From Roseburia rectibacter (lineage in GTDB: Bacteria > Bacillota > Clostridia > Lachnospirales > Lachnospiraceae): a DNA stretch of 64,000 nucleotides. Shown piece by piece: positions 37,865-45,964 of the stretch. Both the position numbers and the translations under genes were made by a program. The notes beneath the pieces were generated by a model. That model did not search any database. It was not told the origin of the DNA and saw only the letters and a list, made by a program, of their open reading frames with translations. Each line of letters starts with the position of its first letter. Positions within the stretch are counted from its first letter, which is position 1. The stretch lies in the NCBI RefSeq assembly GCF_014287515.2, contig NZ_CP092473.1, positions 3,065,001-3,129,000 of the forward strand. The letters run 5' to 3'.

Positions 37865-39133
37865 TCAAAAGCCTAATTCATCTCTATGTGGTTTCAACGC
37901 CTCATCCGCACCATCAATGAATTTGTACCCTTTAAAAAATAAGTATAATTGATTTATTCTGCGTCTATTCCCCTCATTACCAAATTTTTTTACTGCACCG
38001 ACTGCCCCTTGCAAATCTTTTCTTAAATAATAATATATAATTTTGTCGGGATTATCTATAGATGAACTGTATGTATAACCGGTATCTGCCGTCGCAGATA
38101 ATCCTGTATTAAACGAATAATCAAACATTGCTTCTAATTCACGTTGTGAATAAATAACTTCTTCATCTGCTTCATCTCTATACGCCTCAATTGCTCTATT
38201 AACATCTGGTATATATATCTCTTGGGCTAATACATTAAGTATCTGTTTTGCATTTTGGAGTGTAATAGCATATTTAGAATCTTCCGAATACTTTACCCCC
38301 CTATCATATAAATCTGTAATTATCGTATTTATATCATCTTCCGTCCAACCTAAATACGTCTCTAAGATATCCCAATTTCTTGTAGTACTATCGAAAGTAA
38401 TTCCCGGTCCCAGTGTAACATTTTTTCTTGATTTAGCTTCATCATTATCCTTCTCATCTATATAGGGATACAATTTGGTTCCCTCTGCTTTTATCAGCCA
38501 TTCTATATATTCAGTACTTAGTTGTTCTAACAAATTACCTTTATTTTCATCATCCTCATTCCCACTTAGCACATCCACTATTGTAATTATTCCCCCATAC
38601 TGGCAAACCAAAACTGCATTACTCAATAACACCGAAGCATCTCTATGTGCATTTGCTTCCACCAGTAAATCCTTCTTTACTTGTCTCCAACCATTTTCTT
38701 CATCGACAAGTGGAATACAAATATGTGGGAACTCATTATAAATTGCCTTTATTGCTGTTTTTCCATCTACAGTATTTGCCACCGTCATAGGCAGCCGATT
38801 ACGATAATTTGCTTCCGGACACAGGCATGAACCAAAATTATGTATATTTTCGGGTCTGCAATCCAATGTCGTCAGTAATGGCCATATACCTCTGTATATT
38901 CCATAATCTTCAAAGCAATCTAGCTGCACAAATTCAGTTCCATACTGACATCTAAGTTTTGAACCTCTTGGTACATATTGAGGTTCCGCAACTATTCCAC
39001 GATAATGCTGATACATACTCATCAATTCACATAATTGCTCTTGACGCTTCTTCTCTTCTTCTGCCTCTTCTTCACTGCTTAAAGAACCATCATTTAAATA
39101 TACAAAATTTCCATACCTATCAAAAACTGACAT
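37865..39133 (-). CDS. DUF4280 (PAAR-like) effector with GH24 lysozyme domain
   Basis: A 422-residue two-domain protein. Residues about 50-205 form the DUF4280 PAAR-like domain (RGSKLRCQYGTEFVQLDCF, ENIHNFGSCLCPEANYR, CIPLV, VLVCQYGGIITIVD), thought to cap a VgrG spike. Residues about 220-415 form a T4-lysozyme-like domain: EYIEWLIKAEGTKLYPYID with catalytic Glu in AEG, then VTLGPGITFDSTTRNWDI. It should cut peptidoglycan when delivered. AGGAG lies 6 nt before the ATG. The preceding 142- and 194-residue genes belong to the same module. Confidence 0.75.
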   Translation of the reverse strand: MSVFDRYGNFVYLNDGSLSSEEEAEEEKKRQEQLCELMSMYQHYRGIVAEPQYVPRGSKLRCQYGTEFVQLDCFEDYGIYRGIWPLLTTLDCRPENIHNFGSCLCPEANYRNRLPMTVANTVDGKTAIKAIYNEFPHICIPLVDEENGWRQVKKDLLVEANAHRDASVLLSNAVLVCQYGGIITIVDVLSGNEDDENKGNLLEQLSTEYIEWLIKAEGTKLYPYIDEKDNDEAKSRKNVTLGPGITFDSTTRNWDILETYLGWTEDDINTIITDLYDRGVKYSEDSKYAITLQNAKQILNVLAQEIYIPDVNRAIEAYRDEADEEVIYSQRELEAMFDYSFNTGLSATADTGYTYSSSIDNPDKIIYYYLRKDLQGAVGAVKKFGNEGNRRRINQLYLFFKGYKFIDGADEALKPHRDELGF

Positions 39134-39157
39134 TTTGCTCTCCTATATTATTTTTTA

Positions 39158-39580
39158 CTATCTCTTGACAAAATTACTGACGACCTGTTTAACAAATTGT
39201 TGTATTTCCATATTTTTATTCATTTTATTTTGTTTCTGACTGGAATGCAGATAAGATCCAGTAGTCATCTGCAATTTTCTCACTTTAAAACTCACCTGAT
39301 ACTTTCCGCTTTTTTTATTCTTTGTTATAATTACCTTCTCTAATCCCGGCATACTTCCAAGTGCTTTCAATGCACTACTGGCACCTTTGGACGTAGGATT
39401 CATAATAAGAGGCATTGCCCCCAAAGCTTTTGGAAGATTTTGCTTAAAATCCGGTGTCACCCTTACATGATGCTGCGGAAGGGGAGTATATGTATTATGC
39501 TGTGTTGCCCTAAGATAAGTCTTTTTCCCGCTTCCATTAAATTCGTCTCCCATATGAAAAGAACTCTTTTGTTTTCCCAC
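39158..39580 (-). CDS. module protein B, unknown (copy 1)
   Basis: A 140-residue basic protein with no recognised family; conserved parts are FHMGDEFNG, HVRVTPDFKQNLPKALGAMP and KYQVSFKVRKLQMTTGSYLH. A near-identical copy lies at 43902-44324, also just before an effector gene. I use the GTG at 39580 because the copy starts at the matching GTG and a GGAAG lies 6 nt upstream. A role as effector adaptor is inferred from position only. Confidence 0.6.
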   Translation of the reverse strand: MGKQKSSFHMGDEFNGSGKKTYLRATQHNTYTPLPQHHVRVTPDFKQNLPKALGAMPLIMNPTSKGASSALKALGSMPGLEKVIITKNKKSGKYQVSFKVRKLQMTTGSYLHSSQKQNKMNKNMEIQQFVKQVVSNFVKR

Positions 39581-39603
39581 GTTCATCTTCCTTTCCCGCT
39601 ACA

Positions 39604-40188
39604 TTATTCTCTATTTACACTAATACTACCTACTATATCCAGCCTGTCCATATAATCCCCAGCCAATATCTCAATTTCATCTTCAAATATTTCATATCTT
39701 TCCTGGATCTTTTCTGCAGCTTTATCTGACAATCTTTCTAAAACTTTAAAAAATAGCTTCCAGTCATCCAAAAGAAGTTTTTGTTTTATATATAACAATT
39801 CATACTCTTCTATCCTGATATATTTCTGTTCCAGTTTCTTTCTGACATTTTCCATGTCACTATTTATATTTTCATATATTAAATCCGGTTTCCAATATAC
39901 ACAGGACATATGCTCGTCCAAATATAGCATGGAATTACTCAATCCCATAGATATTTCGTAAGTTCCTGTATAACCACTGGTTCGTAAACGTTGAAAAATA
40001 AGATATCTTATTTTATCCTGTTCCTTATCATTTTGTTCACCACACCAGTTTTTTATTAATATATCTAAGTTCTCCACGAAAGCTGGAAATAACATACTAT
40101 AATGCTTGTCTAGATATTCCCATTTAATCTTTCTTCTCTCAGAACAATATTCTTGTATGTACTCTTCAAGCTCTTTACAACGCATCAT
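39604..40188 (-). CDS. module protein A, unknown (copy 1)
   Basis: A 194-residue helical, charged protein (MRCKELEEYIQEYC, MLFPAFVENLDILI, SGYTGTYEISMGLSN, YLDEHMSCVYWKPD, QRYEIFEDEIEILAG). It has no recognised family, signal or membrane helix. It precedes module protein B and the GH24 effector; a second copy (44327-44932) has an in-frame stop. Conservation of the A-B-effector order suggests a cytosolic loading factor, which is inference. Confidence 0.6.
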   Translation of the reverse strand: MMRCKELEEYIQEYCSERRKIKWEYLDKHYSMLFPAFVENLDILIKNWCGEQNDKEQDKIRYLIFQRLRTSGYTGTYEISMGLSNSMLYLDEHMSCVYWKPDLIYENINSDMENVRKKLEQKYIRIEEYELLYIKQKLLLDDWKLFFKVLERLSDKAAEKIQERYEIFEDEIEILAGDYMDRLDIVGSISVNRE

Positions 40189-40224
40189 AGATTTCTCTTC
40201 CCCTTTCTCAATGCACCAAATCGC

Positions 40225-40884
40225 TTATACTGTTAAATCCGTCCATTCAATTTCGTTTTTTATCCTTTCTATCCCATCTTCATCTATATACAAGAATCTT
40301 TCGGTTAATTTTTCCCAAATATCTTTCGTCACCTCTACATTGTCAAATACATACTCATCACCTTCGTCATATTCTCCATTAAAATTTTTATCATACTTCG
40401 TAAATCCAATACTAAAGGTTTCATTTCCATATGTATCAAAAATATAATAGCGATACTCATCAGACAAAGGTCCCGCCCCAAAATCATGACTAATGAATGC
40501 ACCATTCTTCAAAGCATAGTAATGCGGATAAGGTGATAGATTTTTATATAACTGCAAAGCACCATTTTTATACTGGAATATGTAATAATATCTTGCTGAC
40601 TGCACATGAAGTTCCGCCTCTCCATTGCCATTGCAATCAAAAACAGCATATTGGGTATCATACCTCTTATTTGGCTCCCCTTTAGGCGTCGTAATAAAAT
40701 CAATGTCTATGCCATCACATTCTATTTTTCCTTCTAAAAATTTTTCATACACTAACATTGCCTGTTCTGCGAAATCTTCTGAAGAAATTTTTCCGCCTTC
40801 CTCCTCATATATCGAAAAATCTCTCATGCTCATCACAACTATAAAAAATAAGAAAAGTAATAGAACTACCAGATTCCTTTTCAT
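40225..40884 (-). CDS. membrane-anchored immunity candidate with Asn/Asp repeat loops
   Basis: A 219-residue protein with an N-terminal anchor helix (RNLVVLLLFLFFIVVM) and an external domain containing calcium-loop-like motifs (FDCNGNGEAELHVQ, DKNFNGEYDEGDEY). It resembles the second half of the 482-residue protein at 47673-49121. I chose the ATG at 40884 because AAGGGG lies 9 nt upstream and the anchor begins there. Location among effector modules suggests immunity. Confidence 0.5.
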   Translation of the reverse strand: MKRNLVVLLLFLFFIVVMSMRDFSIYEEEGGKISSEDFAEQAMLVYEKFLEGKIECDGIDIDFITTPKGEPNKRYDTQYAVFDCNGNGEAELHVQSARYYYIFQYKNGALQLYKNLSPYPHYYALKNGAFISHDFGAGPLSDEYRYYIFDTYGNETFSIGFTKYDKNFNGEYDEGDEYVFDNVEVTKDIWEKLTERFLYIDEDGIERIKNEIEWTDLTV

Positions 40885-40905
40885 ACTGTGGTACCCCTTT
40901 TCAAC

Positions 40906-41270
40906 GCATTTATATTCTAATTTATTGCAAATCATTGCCACTCTTTTGTAGACAGCTTTAATAATTTACACCCCATCATAAACTATAAGCTCTATTAATT
41001 TATAATTATTAGTTACATTTACACTAGACTTTCCATCTTTTAATAAAATATCATACCCCAAAAATTCTACCGTACTTCCATCTCCTTCAACTGTTGGTCT
41101 AGATTCATCTTTTTTTCTTTCCCTGCCACATTTCACTGATTAACCACTTTTTCATACTCTTCGCGATATAACCATTCAGCCTCTTTAACACTCCACTCCC
41201 GTTCCGGAATTACTTCGCCTGTCTCCCTGTTGACAGCATAACTCATGCTATACTGATTGCAAATAAACAT
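40906..41270 (-). repeat. 366-bp direct repeat, copy 2
   Basis: Partner of 35935-36300, about 5 kb away in the same orientation. Recombination between them would delete the GH24 effector, its lipoprotein and module proteins A and B in one step. Confidence 0.85.
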
Positions 41271-42014
41271 AGGTCCATAGTTGTAAGTATAACAAGCCGT
41301 GTAATGTGCAAAAACATAATACAGCTTATCATCTGTCAAACCTTTACAACGGAATTGCTTTATGCAAGGCAGTTCTTCGGGAAGCTGATATACGTATACC
41401 GACTGTTTCTGCTGAATTGTTCTTGCAACCATCAAATCATAGTCGTAACCATCTGCCGGATACAAATAATAAAAAAGTGTTTCCGCCGCCTCTTCCTCCG
41501 ACATTTTCCCATCTGAAATATTCTCGTTAAAATATTTTTGGATGATTTCTCTTTCATATTCTTTATTATAAATGACTTCATAACTTTCACCTTTTTTTAG
41601 CCATTGACGCTCCAAAAGGATTTCACCTGTTTCTCTGTTGACAGCATAATCCGTATGATATTCATAGTAATATCCACACGAAAGAGCATCCGTTTCATAC
41701 TGTGTATAATGTGAAAAAATATAATATCGTTCATCATCTGTTAATTGTTTGCATTGCAGCATTTCATGCTGATTATTCTTTTGCTCCGGCGTCTGATATA
41801 AGTATACCACTTGTCCCTGTACTACAGCAGAGGTCACTATGGAATCATAATCATCGTCACAACCGAAATTTATGTAATGAAAAAGAATCTTTACTGCCTC
41901 ACCTTCTGTCATTCTGGAAAAATATACATCTTTGACAAAGAACCTTATAAAAATTACTAATCCTATTACTATTGCAACGAAAACTAAACTCATTTTATAA
42001 AATACTCTTTTCAT
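41133..42014 (-). CDS. membrane-anchored two-repeat immunity candidate
   Basis: A 293-residue protein with one N-terminal membrane helix followed by two copies of a domain of about 120 residues. Each domain runs from MSEEEAAETLFYYLYP-like helices through a YVYQLPE strand to YAVNRETGEVIPEREW. The YAVNRETGEV strand looks like a PepSY-type element. The ATG at 42014 (GGGGGA close upstream) removes a five-codon extension. It belongs to the family at 42083 and 47354 and probably acts outside the membrane. Confidence 0.55.
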   Translation of the reverse strand: MKRVFYKMSLVFVAIVIGLVIFIRFFVKDVYFSRMTEGEAVKILFHYINFGCDDDYDSIVTSAVVQGQVVYLYQTPEQKNNQHEMLQCKQLTDDERYYIFSHYTQYETDALSCGYYYEYHTDYAVNRETGEILLERQWLKKGESYEVIYNKEYEREIIQKYFNENISDGKMSEEEAAETLFYYLYPADGYDYDLMVARTIQQKQSVYVYQLPEELPCIKQFRCKGLTDDKLYYVFAHYTACYTYNYGPMFICNQYSMSYAVNRETGEVIPEREWSVKEAEWLYREEYEKVVNQ

Positions 42015-42082
42015 ATTTCCCCCAGTCATGCATCTCTATACTTCTCTATTAACCGCTTTTCCTCTACTTATATCAAACACAT

Positions 42083-43015
42083 TCACTGACTGACCGCTCT
42101 TTTATACTCATCACTATACAACATCATAGGCTCTGTATCATCACTCCATTGCCATTCCTGCAGCACTTCGCCTGTCTCCCTATTAACAGCAAAACTTGTA
42201 GAATAGGAGGAATGAGTAAAAAAAGGTTCAGCAGTAGATGTGTAATACTCCGTATAAAATGAAAAAACATAATATTGCTTATTTTCTGTCAGACCTTCGC
42301 ATGACAAAATTCTTACATAAGGGTACTCCGCATCTCCCGGAAGCTGATATACATACATCGACTGTTCTCCTTGAACTGTTCTTGCAACCAACGTATCATA
42401 ATCGTAATAATCACTGTCTGAATACATATAATAAAAAAGTGTCTTTGCCGCCTCTTCTTCTGTCATTTTCCCATCTGAAATTTTTTCATTAAAATACAAC
42501 TGAGTAATAACATTTTCATATTCTTTACTATACATCAATTCATACCCTTCATCCGTCTCTACCCATTGGCGCTCCTGTAAAACTTCACCTGTCTCCTTAT
42601 TAACAGCATAATCTGTGTGATAATTATAGTCGTATCTATATGAATGAGCATTTACTCTATACATCGTATCATGTGCAAAAATATAATATCGTTCATCTCC
42701 TGTTAAACCTTTGCTATAGAGCATTTCATTTTCAGTAGGTTCCTGTTCCGGCGTCTGGTATGTATATACCAAGCCCTCACTTGTCATACCAACTGTCACC
42801 ATGGAATTGTAATCATAATCTGAATATATGTAATAAAAAACAGCCTTTGCCGCCTCTTCCTCTGTCATCTTGGAGTTTGATTCATCCCTCTTCTCCACTG
42901 TTACCGCTTGCTCTATCATCTTCGCCCTTTGCATGTCTTTGCTAGCAAACCACATAAAAATTACTAATCCTATTACAATAGAAGCCGAACTTATTTTATA
43001 AACTGCCTCTTTCAT
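42083..43015 (-). CDS. membrane-anchored two-repeat immunity candidate
   Basis: A 310-residue protein with an anchor helix (about 10-24), an acidic linker and two tandem domains ending in YAVNKETGEVLQERQW and FAVNRETGEVLQEWQW. Its ATG overlaps the stop of the spike-lysin gene (ATGA), so it is co-translated with that effector and is the prime candidate for its immunity protein. The two repeats probably arose by internal duplication. Confidence 0.6.
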   Translation of the reverse strand: MKEAVYKISSASIVIGLVIFMWFASKDMQRAKMIEQAVTVEKRDESNSKMTEEEAAKAVFYYIYSDYDYNSMVTVGMTSEGLVYTYQTPEQEPTENEMLYSKGLTGDERYYIFAHDTMYRVNAHSYRYDYNYHTDYAVNKETGEVLQERQWVETDEGYELMYSKEYENVITQLYFNEKISDGKMTEEEAAKTLFYYMYSDSDYYDYDTLVARTVQGEQSMYVYQLPGDAEYPYVRILSCEGLTENKQYYVFSFYTEYYTSTAEPFFTHSSYSTSFAVNRETGEVLQEWQWSDDTEPMMLYSDEYKRAVSQ

Positions 43016-43884
43016 ATTTTGGGTATAACTCCTATTATCGTGTATTCATTATTATATTTTCTCTGACTATCTCTTCCATTTTTACTTTCCTTAAACGTCA
43101 CCTTCGTCGTCACTTTTATCCCTTCTTTTTTAGCATTATTTTCAAAAATATCCTGTTTCAAACCTTTAACATAATTTGTATACTCTGCCGTTACATCATC
43201 ATAGACAAATTCACTATATATTTGTCGAACTCCAGAATTCCAATTGTTATCATCCGCATAGACTCCAGATATAAATGTTTTTGAAAGAAATGACAAACGA
43301 GGAGTCTCCCAATTTAAATAGTGTAAGATATCATCATAATCTTTAATACCTGCGTATCCTTTATTGTATGCTTCTGCCCTTGCCTTTGAAAAATCTCCAT
43401 GAAATATTATATATGCAATAATTTTTCCTCCCAATAAATCAACGGCCTTTTCACAGTCACTTTCAAAATTAGTCTCAGCACCATTTCCTCCATCTCCTGC
43501 TTTATTATCAAAACTTGTATTAAAGCTGCCAGTCCCTTCTTTTACAATAATAGCCAACAATAATCGTGGATCAACTTGTACCCCATAAGAATCTTCCATT
43601 GATAATTTCAGACATTCACCCACACTCTCCAAAAAAAGTTTCTGTGGATAGAGTCCCAGTTTTTTACGGCTTGCAGTGACAAACTCTCTGTTTTGTTCAT
43701 CTCCATACATCTCTCTGTTTGTGCGATGCACTACAGCAAGGATTGCCTGCCCCTCCCTCTCTTTCTGTGTCGGAAAAAATAATGTAACTTTTGTTCCCTC
43801 TTCCGGCATACAATAGCACAGATTATTTGTTTCCGGTGTCCATATCCACGGATATCCCTGCCCCTTGTTGGCATCTATATCCAA
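43012..43884 (-). CDS. VgrG spike fragment fused to a lysin-like domain
   Basis: A 290-residue protein. Residues about 1-55 match the OB-fold of the two VgrG proteins in this locus (IDANKGQGYPWIWTPET, YCMPEEGTKVTLFFPTQKER). The gp27-like N-terminal half is missing. Residues about 75-290 contain a possible lysozyme/transglycosylase-like domain (VDPRLLLAIIVKEGTGSFNT with a Glu in the right place). The start is a TTG without a good ribosome binding site, 17 nt after module protein B, so expression or N-terminus is uncertain. It may be a recombined remnant or a specialised tip. Confidence 0.55.
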   Translation of the reverse strand: MDIDANKGQGYPWIWTPETNNLCYCMPEEGTKVTLFFPTQKEREGQAILAVVHRTNREMYGDEQNREFVTASRKKLGLYPQKLFLESVGECLKLSMEDSYGVQVDPRLLLAIIVKEGTGSFNTSFDNKAGDGGNGAETNFESDCEKAVDLLGGKIIAYIIFHGDFSKARAEAYNKGYAGIKDYDDILHYLNWETPRLSFLSKTFISGVYADDNNWNSGVRQIYSEFVYDDVTAEYTNYVKGLKQDIFENNAKKEGIKVTTKVTFKESKNGRDSQRKYNNEYTIIGVIPKI

Positions 43885-43901
43885 CTGTATGTAATCTTCT
43901 A

Positions 43902-44324
43902 CTATTTCTTGATAAAATTACTAACTACCTGTTTAACAAATTGTTGTATTTCCATGTTTTTATCAATTTTATTTTGTTTTTGGCTTGAATGCAGATATGA
44001 ACCCGTGGTCATCTGCAATTTTCTCACTTTAAAACTCACTTGATACTTTCCGTTCTTTTTATCTTTTGTTATAATTACCTGCTCTACTCCAGGCATACTT
44101 CCAATCGCTTTTAACGACATACCCGCATTTTTTGATGTTGGATTCATAACAAGTGGCATCGCCCCCAAAGCCTTTGGCAAATTTTGTTTAAAATCCGGTG
44201 TCACCCTTACATGATGCTGTGGAAGAGGAGTATAGGTGTTATGTTGTGTTGCCCTAAGATAAGTCTTTTTTCCATTTCCATTAAATTCGTCTCCCATATG
44301 AAAAGAACTCTTTTGTTTTCCCAC
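43902..44324 (-). CDS. module protein B, unknown (copy 2)
   Basis: A 140-residue basic protein nearly identical to the one at 39158-39580 (FHMGDEFNGNGKKTYLRATQ, TPDFKQNLPKALGAMPLVMN). It starts at GTG with AAAGGAAG upstream. It stands before the spike-lysin gene as copy 1 stands before the GH24 effector. Confidence 0.6.
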   Translation of the reverse strand: MGKQKSSFHMGDEFNGNGKKTYLRATQHNTYTPLPQHHVRVTPDFKQNLPKALGAMPLVMNPTSKNAGMSLKAIGSMPGVEQVIITKDKKNGKYQVSFKVRKLQMTTGSYLHSSQKQNKIDKNMEIQQFVKQVVSNFIKK

Positions 44325-44326
44325 GT

Positions 44327-44932
44327 CTATCTTCCTTTCTCGCTATACAATTCTCTATTTACACTAATACTGCTTATTACATCAAGCCTGTCCATATAAT
44401 CCCCAGCTAGTATATCAATTTCATCTTCAAATATTTCATATCGTTCCTGTGTCTTTTCTGCAACTTTACTAGATAATCTTTCTAAAACTTTAAAAAATAG
44501 TTTCCAGTCATCCAAAAGAATTCTCTGTTTTAAATATAACAGTTCATACTCTTCTATCCGAATATATTTCTGTGCCAGCTTCTTATTGACATCCAGCATG
44601 TCACGATCTATATCTTTAAATATTAAATCTGGTCTCCAATATACACAGGACATATGTTCATCCAAATAGATCATGTCATTACTCAATCCCATAGAAATTT
44701 CATAAGTTCCTGTGTATCCGCTGGTTCGTAGTCGTTGGAAAATAAGATATTTTACTTTATCCTGCTTCTTATCTTAGTGTTCATCACACCATCTTTTCAT
44801 TAACATATCTAACTTCTCCACAAAAGCAGGAAATAGCATACTATAATGATTATCTATATATTCCCATTTGACATTCATTCTATCAAAACAGTATTGTTGT
44901 ATGTGACTTTCTAATTCTATATAACGGTTCAT
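44327..44932 (-). pseudogene. module protein A (copy 2), interrupted by a stop
   Basis: 202 codons matching the protein at 39604-40188, with one in-frame TAA at codon 53 (44774-44776) where copy 1 has Asn. The rest is intact (SGYTGTYEISMGLSN, YLDEHMSCVYWRPD). It could still yield a shorter product from an internal ATG at 44692. AAGGAAAAGG precedes the first ATG. Confidence 0.75.
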
Positions 44933-44954
44933 CCTTTTCCTTTCTCATTAACTA

Positions 44955-45015
44955 GATTTCCACTATTTAACTGCTTTTTTATACTCCTCATTAAACCCCT
45001 CACACTCTATATCAC
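44955..45015 (-). repeat. 3'-end scar of an immunity gene
   Basis: About 60 nt matching the 3' end of the repeat-domain immunity genes (ELSDIECEGF, NEEYKKAVK then stop). Nothing upstream of it belongs to that family; it directly joins the end of the RsiV-like gene. It marks an old crossover at the shared 3' ends. Confidence 0.65.
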
Positions 45016-45843
45016 TCAATTCTGGTTCTCCAATTTATTCTTTGGAATACCTAAAATATAATATCCATGAAAAGATATTCCTTTTTCAAAAGGGAAATAA
45101 ATATATAAATACTGTTGATCTAACCCAATATTCTGACTACTAAAACAGTCAAAACCTTCTCCTGTCGTACTTGCACTAACTTGTTCTTGAAACGTTTCCG
45201 AAAACTGTTTAATTACATCCGGGGCATGCGCATCTTCGGAACTAAATTCACTGTAAGTTCCTGCATATACCTCAAAATTTCCCGTCTGCAGCGCTTGCAG
45301 TACCTCATTAATGTCTGCAAAATCACTAAAGTAAATGTATTGCCCTTTTTCTATATCAATAGTAACCGGATATTGATGCGTATAGGACGGTCCTCCCACA
45401 CACGAATCTATAGAAAAAACTAGACTTATATAATCATTATCCAACCACAGAAGATCATAATCAATTACATCGCCTGCATAGGCATGTGCATCTTGAACTT
45501 CCTCTTCCAGCTGTGCAACGGCTTTCACATATGTTTTCGCATACACAGAAAATGCAGCATCTTTTAAAAGTGAGTTCACTTTATTTATGTCTATGTTCAA
45601 ACCGATACCATCTTCCAATTGTGGATAATTTATCGTTATATTGTATATATTTGTTTCATTTCTTTCCCTTCCAAGAGAGTATACATCATTCTTCACTTGT
45701 AAAGTTCGCTTATTCTCCATGCTGTTTAATACTGTATAAAAAACAATCAAGCTTATGAGCAAAATACCAACTATTCCGCAAAATACCTCTTTCCTATATA
45801 TTTTTATACTTTTCTTAATCTCTCTATTCTGTCTTAACTTCAT
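45016..45843 (-). CDS. RsiV-like (DUF4163/DUF3298-type) membrane protein
   Basis: A 275-residue protein with one transmembrane helix (about 20-42) and an external domain of the RsiV type: YNITINYPQLEDG, then IDYDLLWLDNDYISLVFSID, GPSYTHQYPVTIDIEKGQYI, YFSDF and LYIYFPFEKG. In Bacillus RsiV this domain binds lysozyme. It lacks the cytoplasmic sigma-binding part and follows the GH19 effector gene, so its likely job is to bind and block a muralytic effector. The ATG at 45843 has AGAGG 9 nt upstream; the 13-codon extension above it has none. Confidence 0.65.
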   Translation of the reverse strand: MKLRQNREIKKSIKIYRKEVFCGIVGILLISLIVFYTVLNSMENKRTLQVKNDVYSLGRERNETNIYNITINYPQLEDGIGLNIDINKVNSLLKDAAFSVYAKTYVKAVAQLEEEVQDAHAYAGDVIDYDLLWLDNDYISLVFSIDSCVGGPSYTHQYPVTIDIEKGQYIYFSDFADINEVLQALQTGNFEVYAGTYSEFSSEDAHAPDVIKQFSETFQEQVSASTTGEGFDCFSSQNIGLDQQYLYIYFPFEKGISFHGYYILGIPKNKLENQN

Positions 45844-45964
45844 TATCAAAGACCTCTCATATATTTTTAAATGTTTTCCCAAATAAACACTTAATCACAC
45901 TTCGAATTTTTTCTTATCAAATAATGTTATTTCTGACTTTTCAGAGTATTTACGATAAAACCAG

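Noticed and set aside
39158..44932. Treating the duplicated module as an insertion sequence
   Set aside because: No transposase, terminal inverted repeats or target duplication; it is a gene-module duplication.
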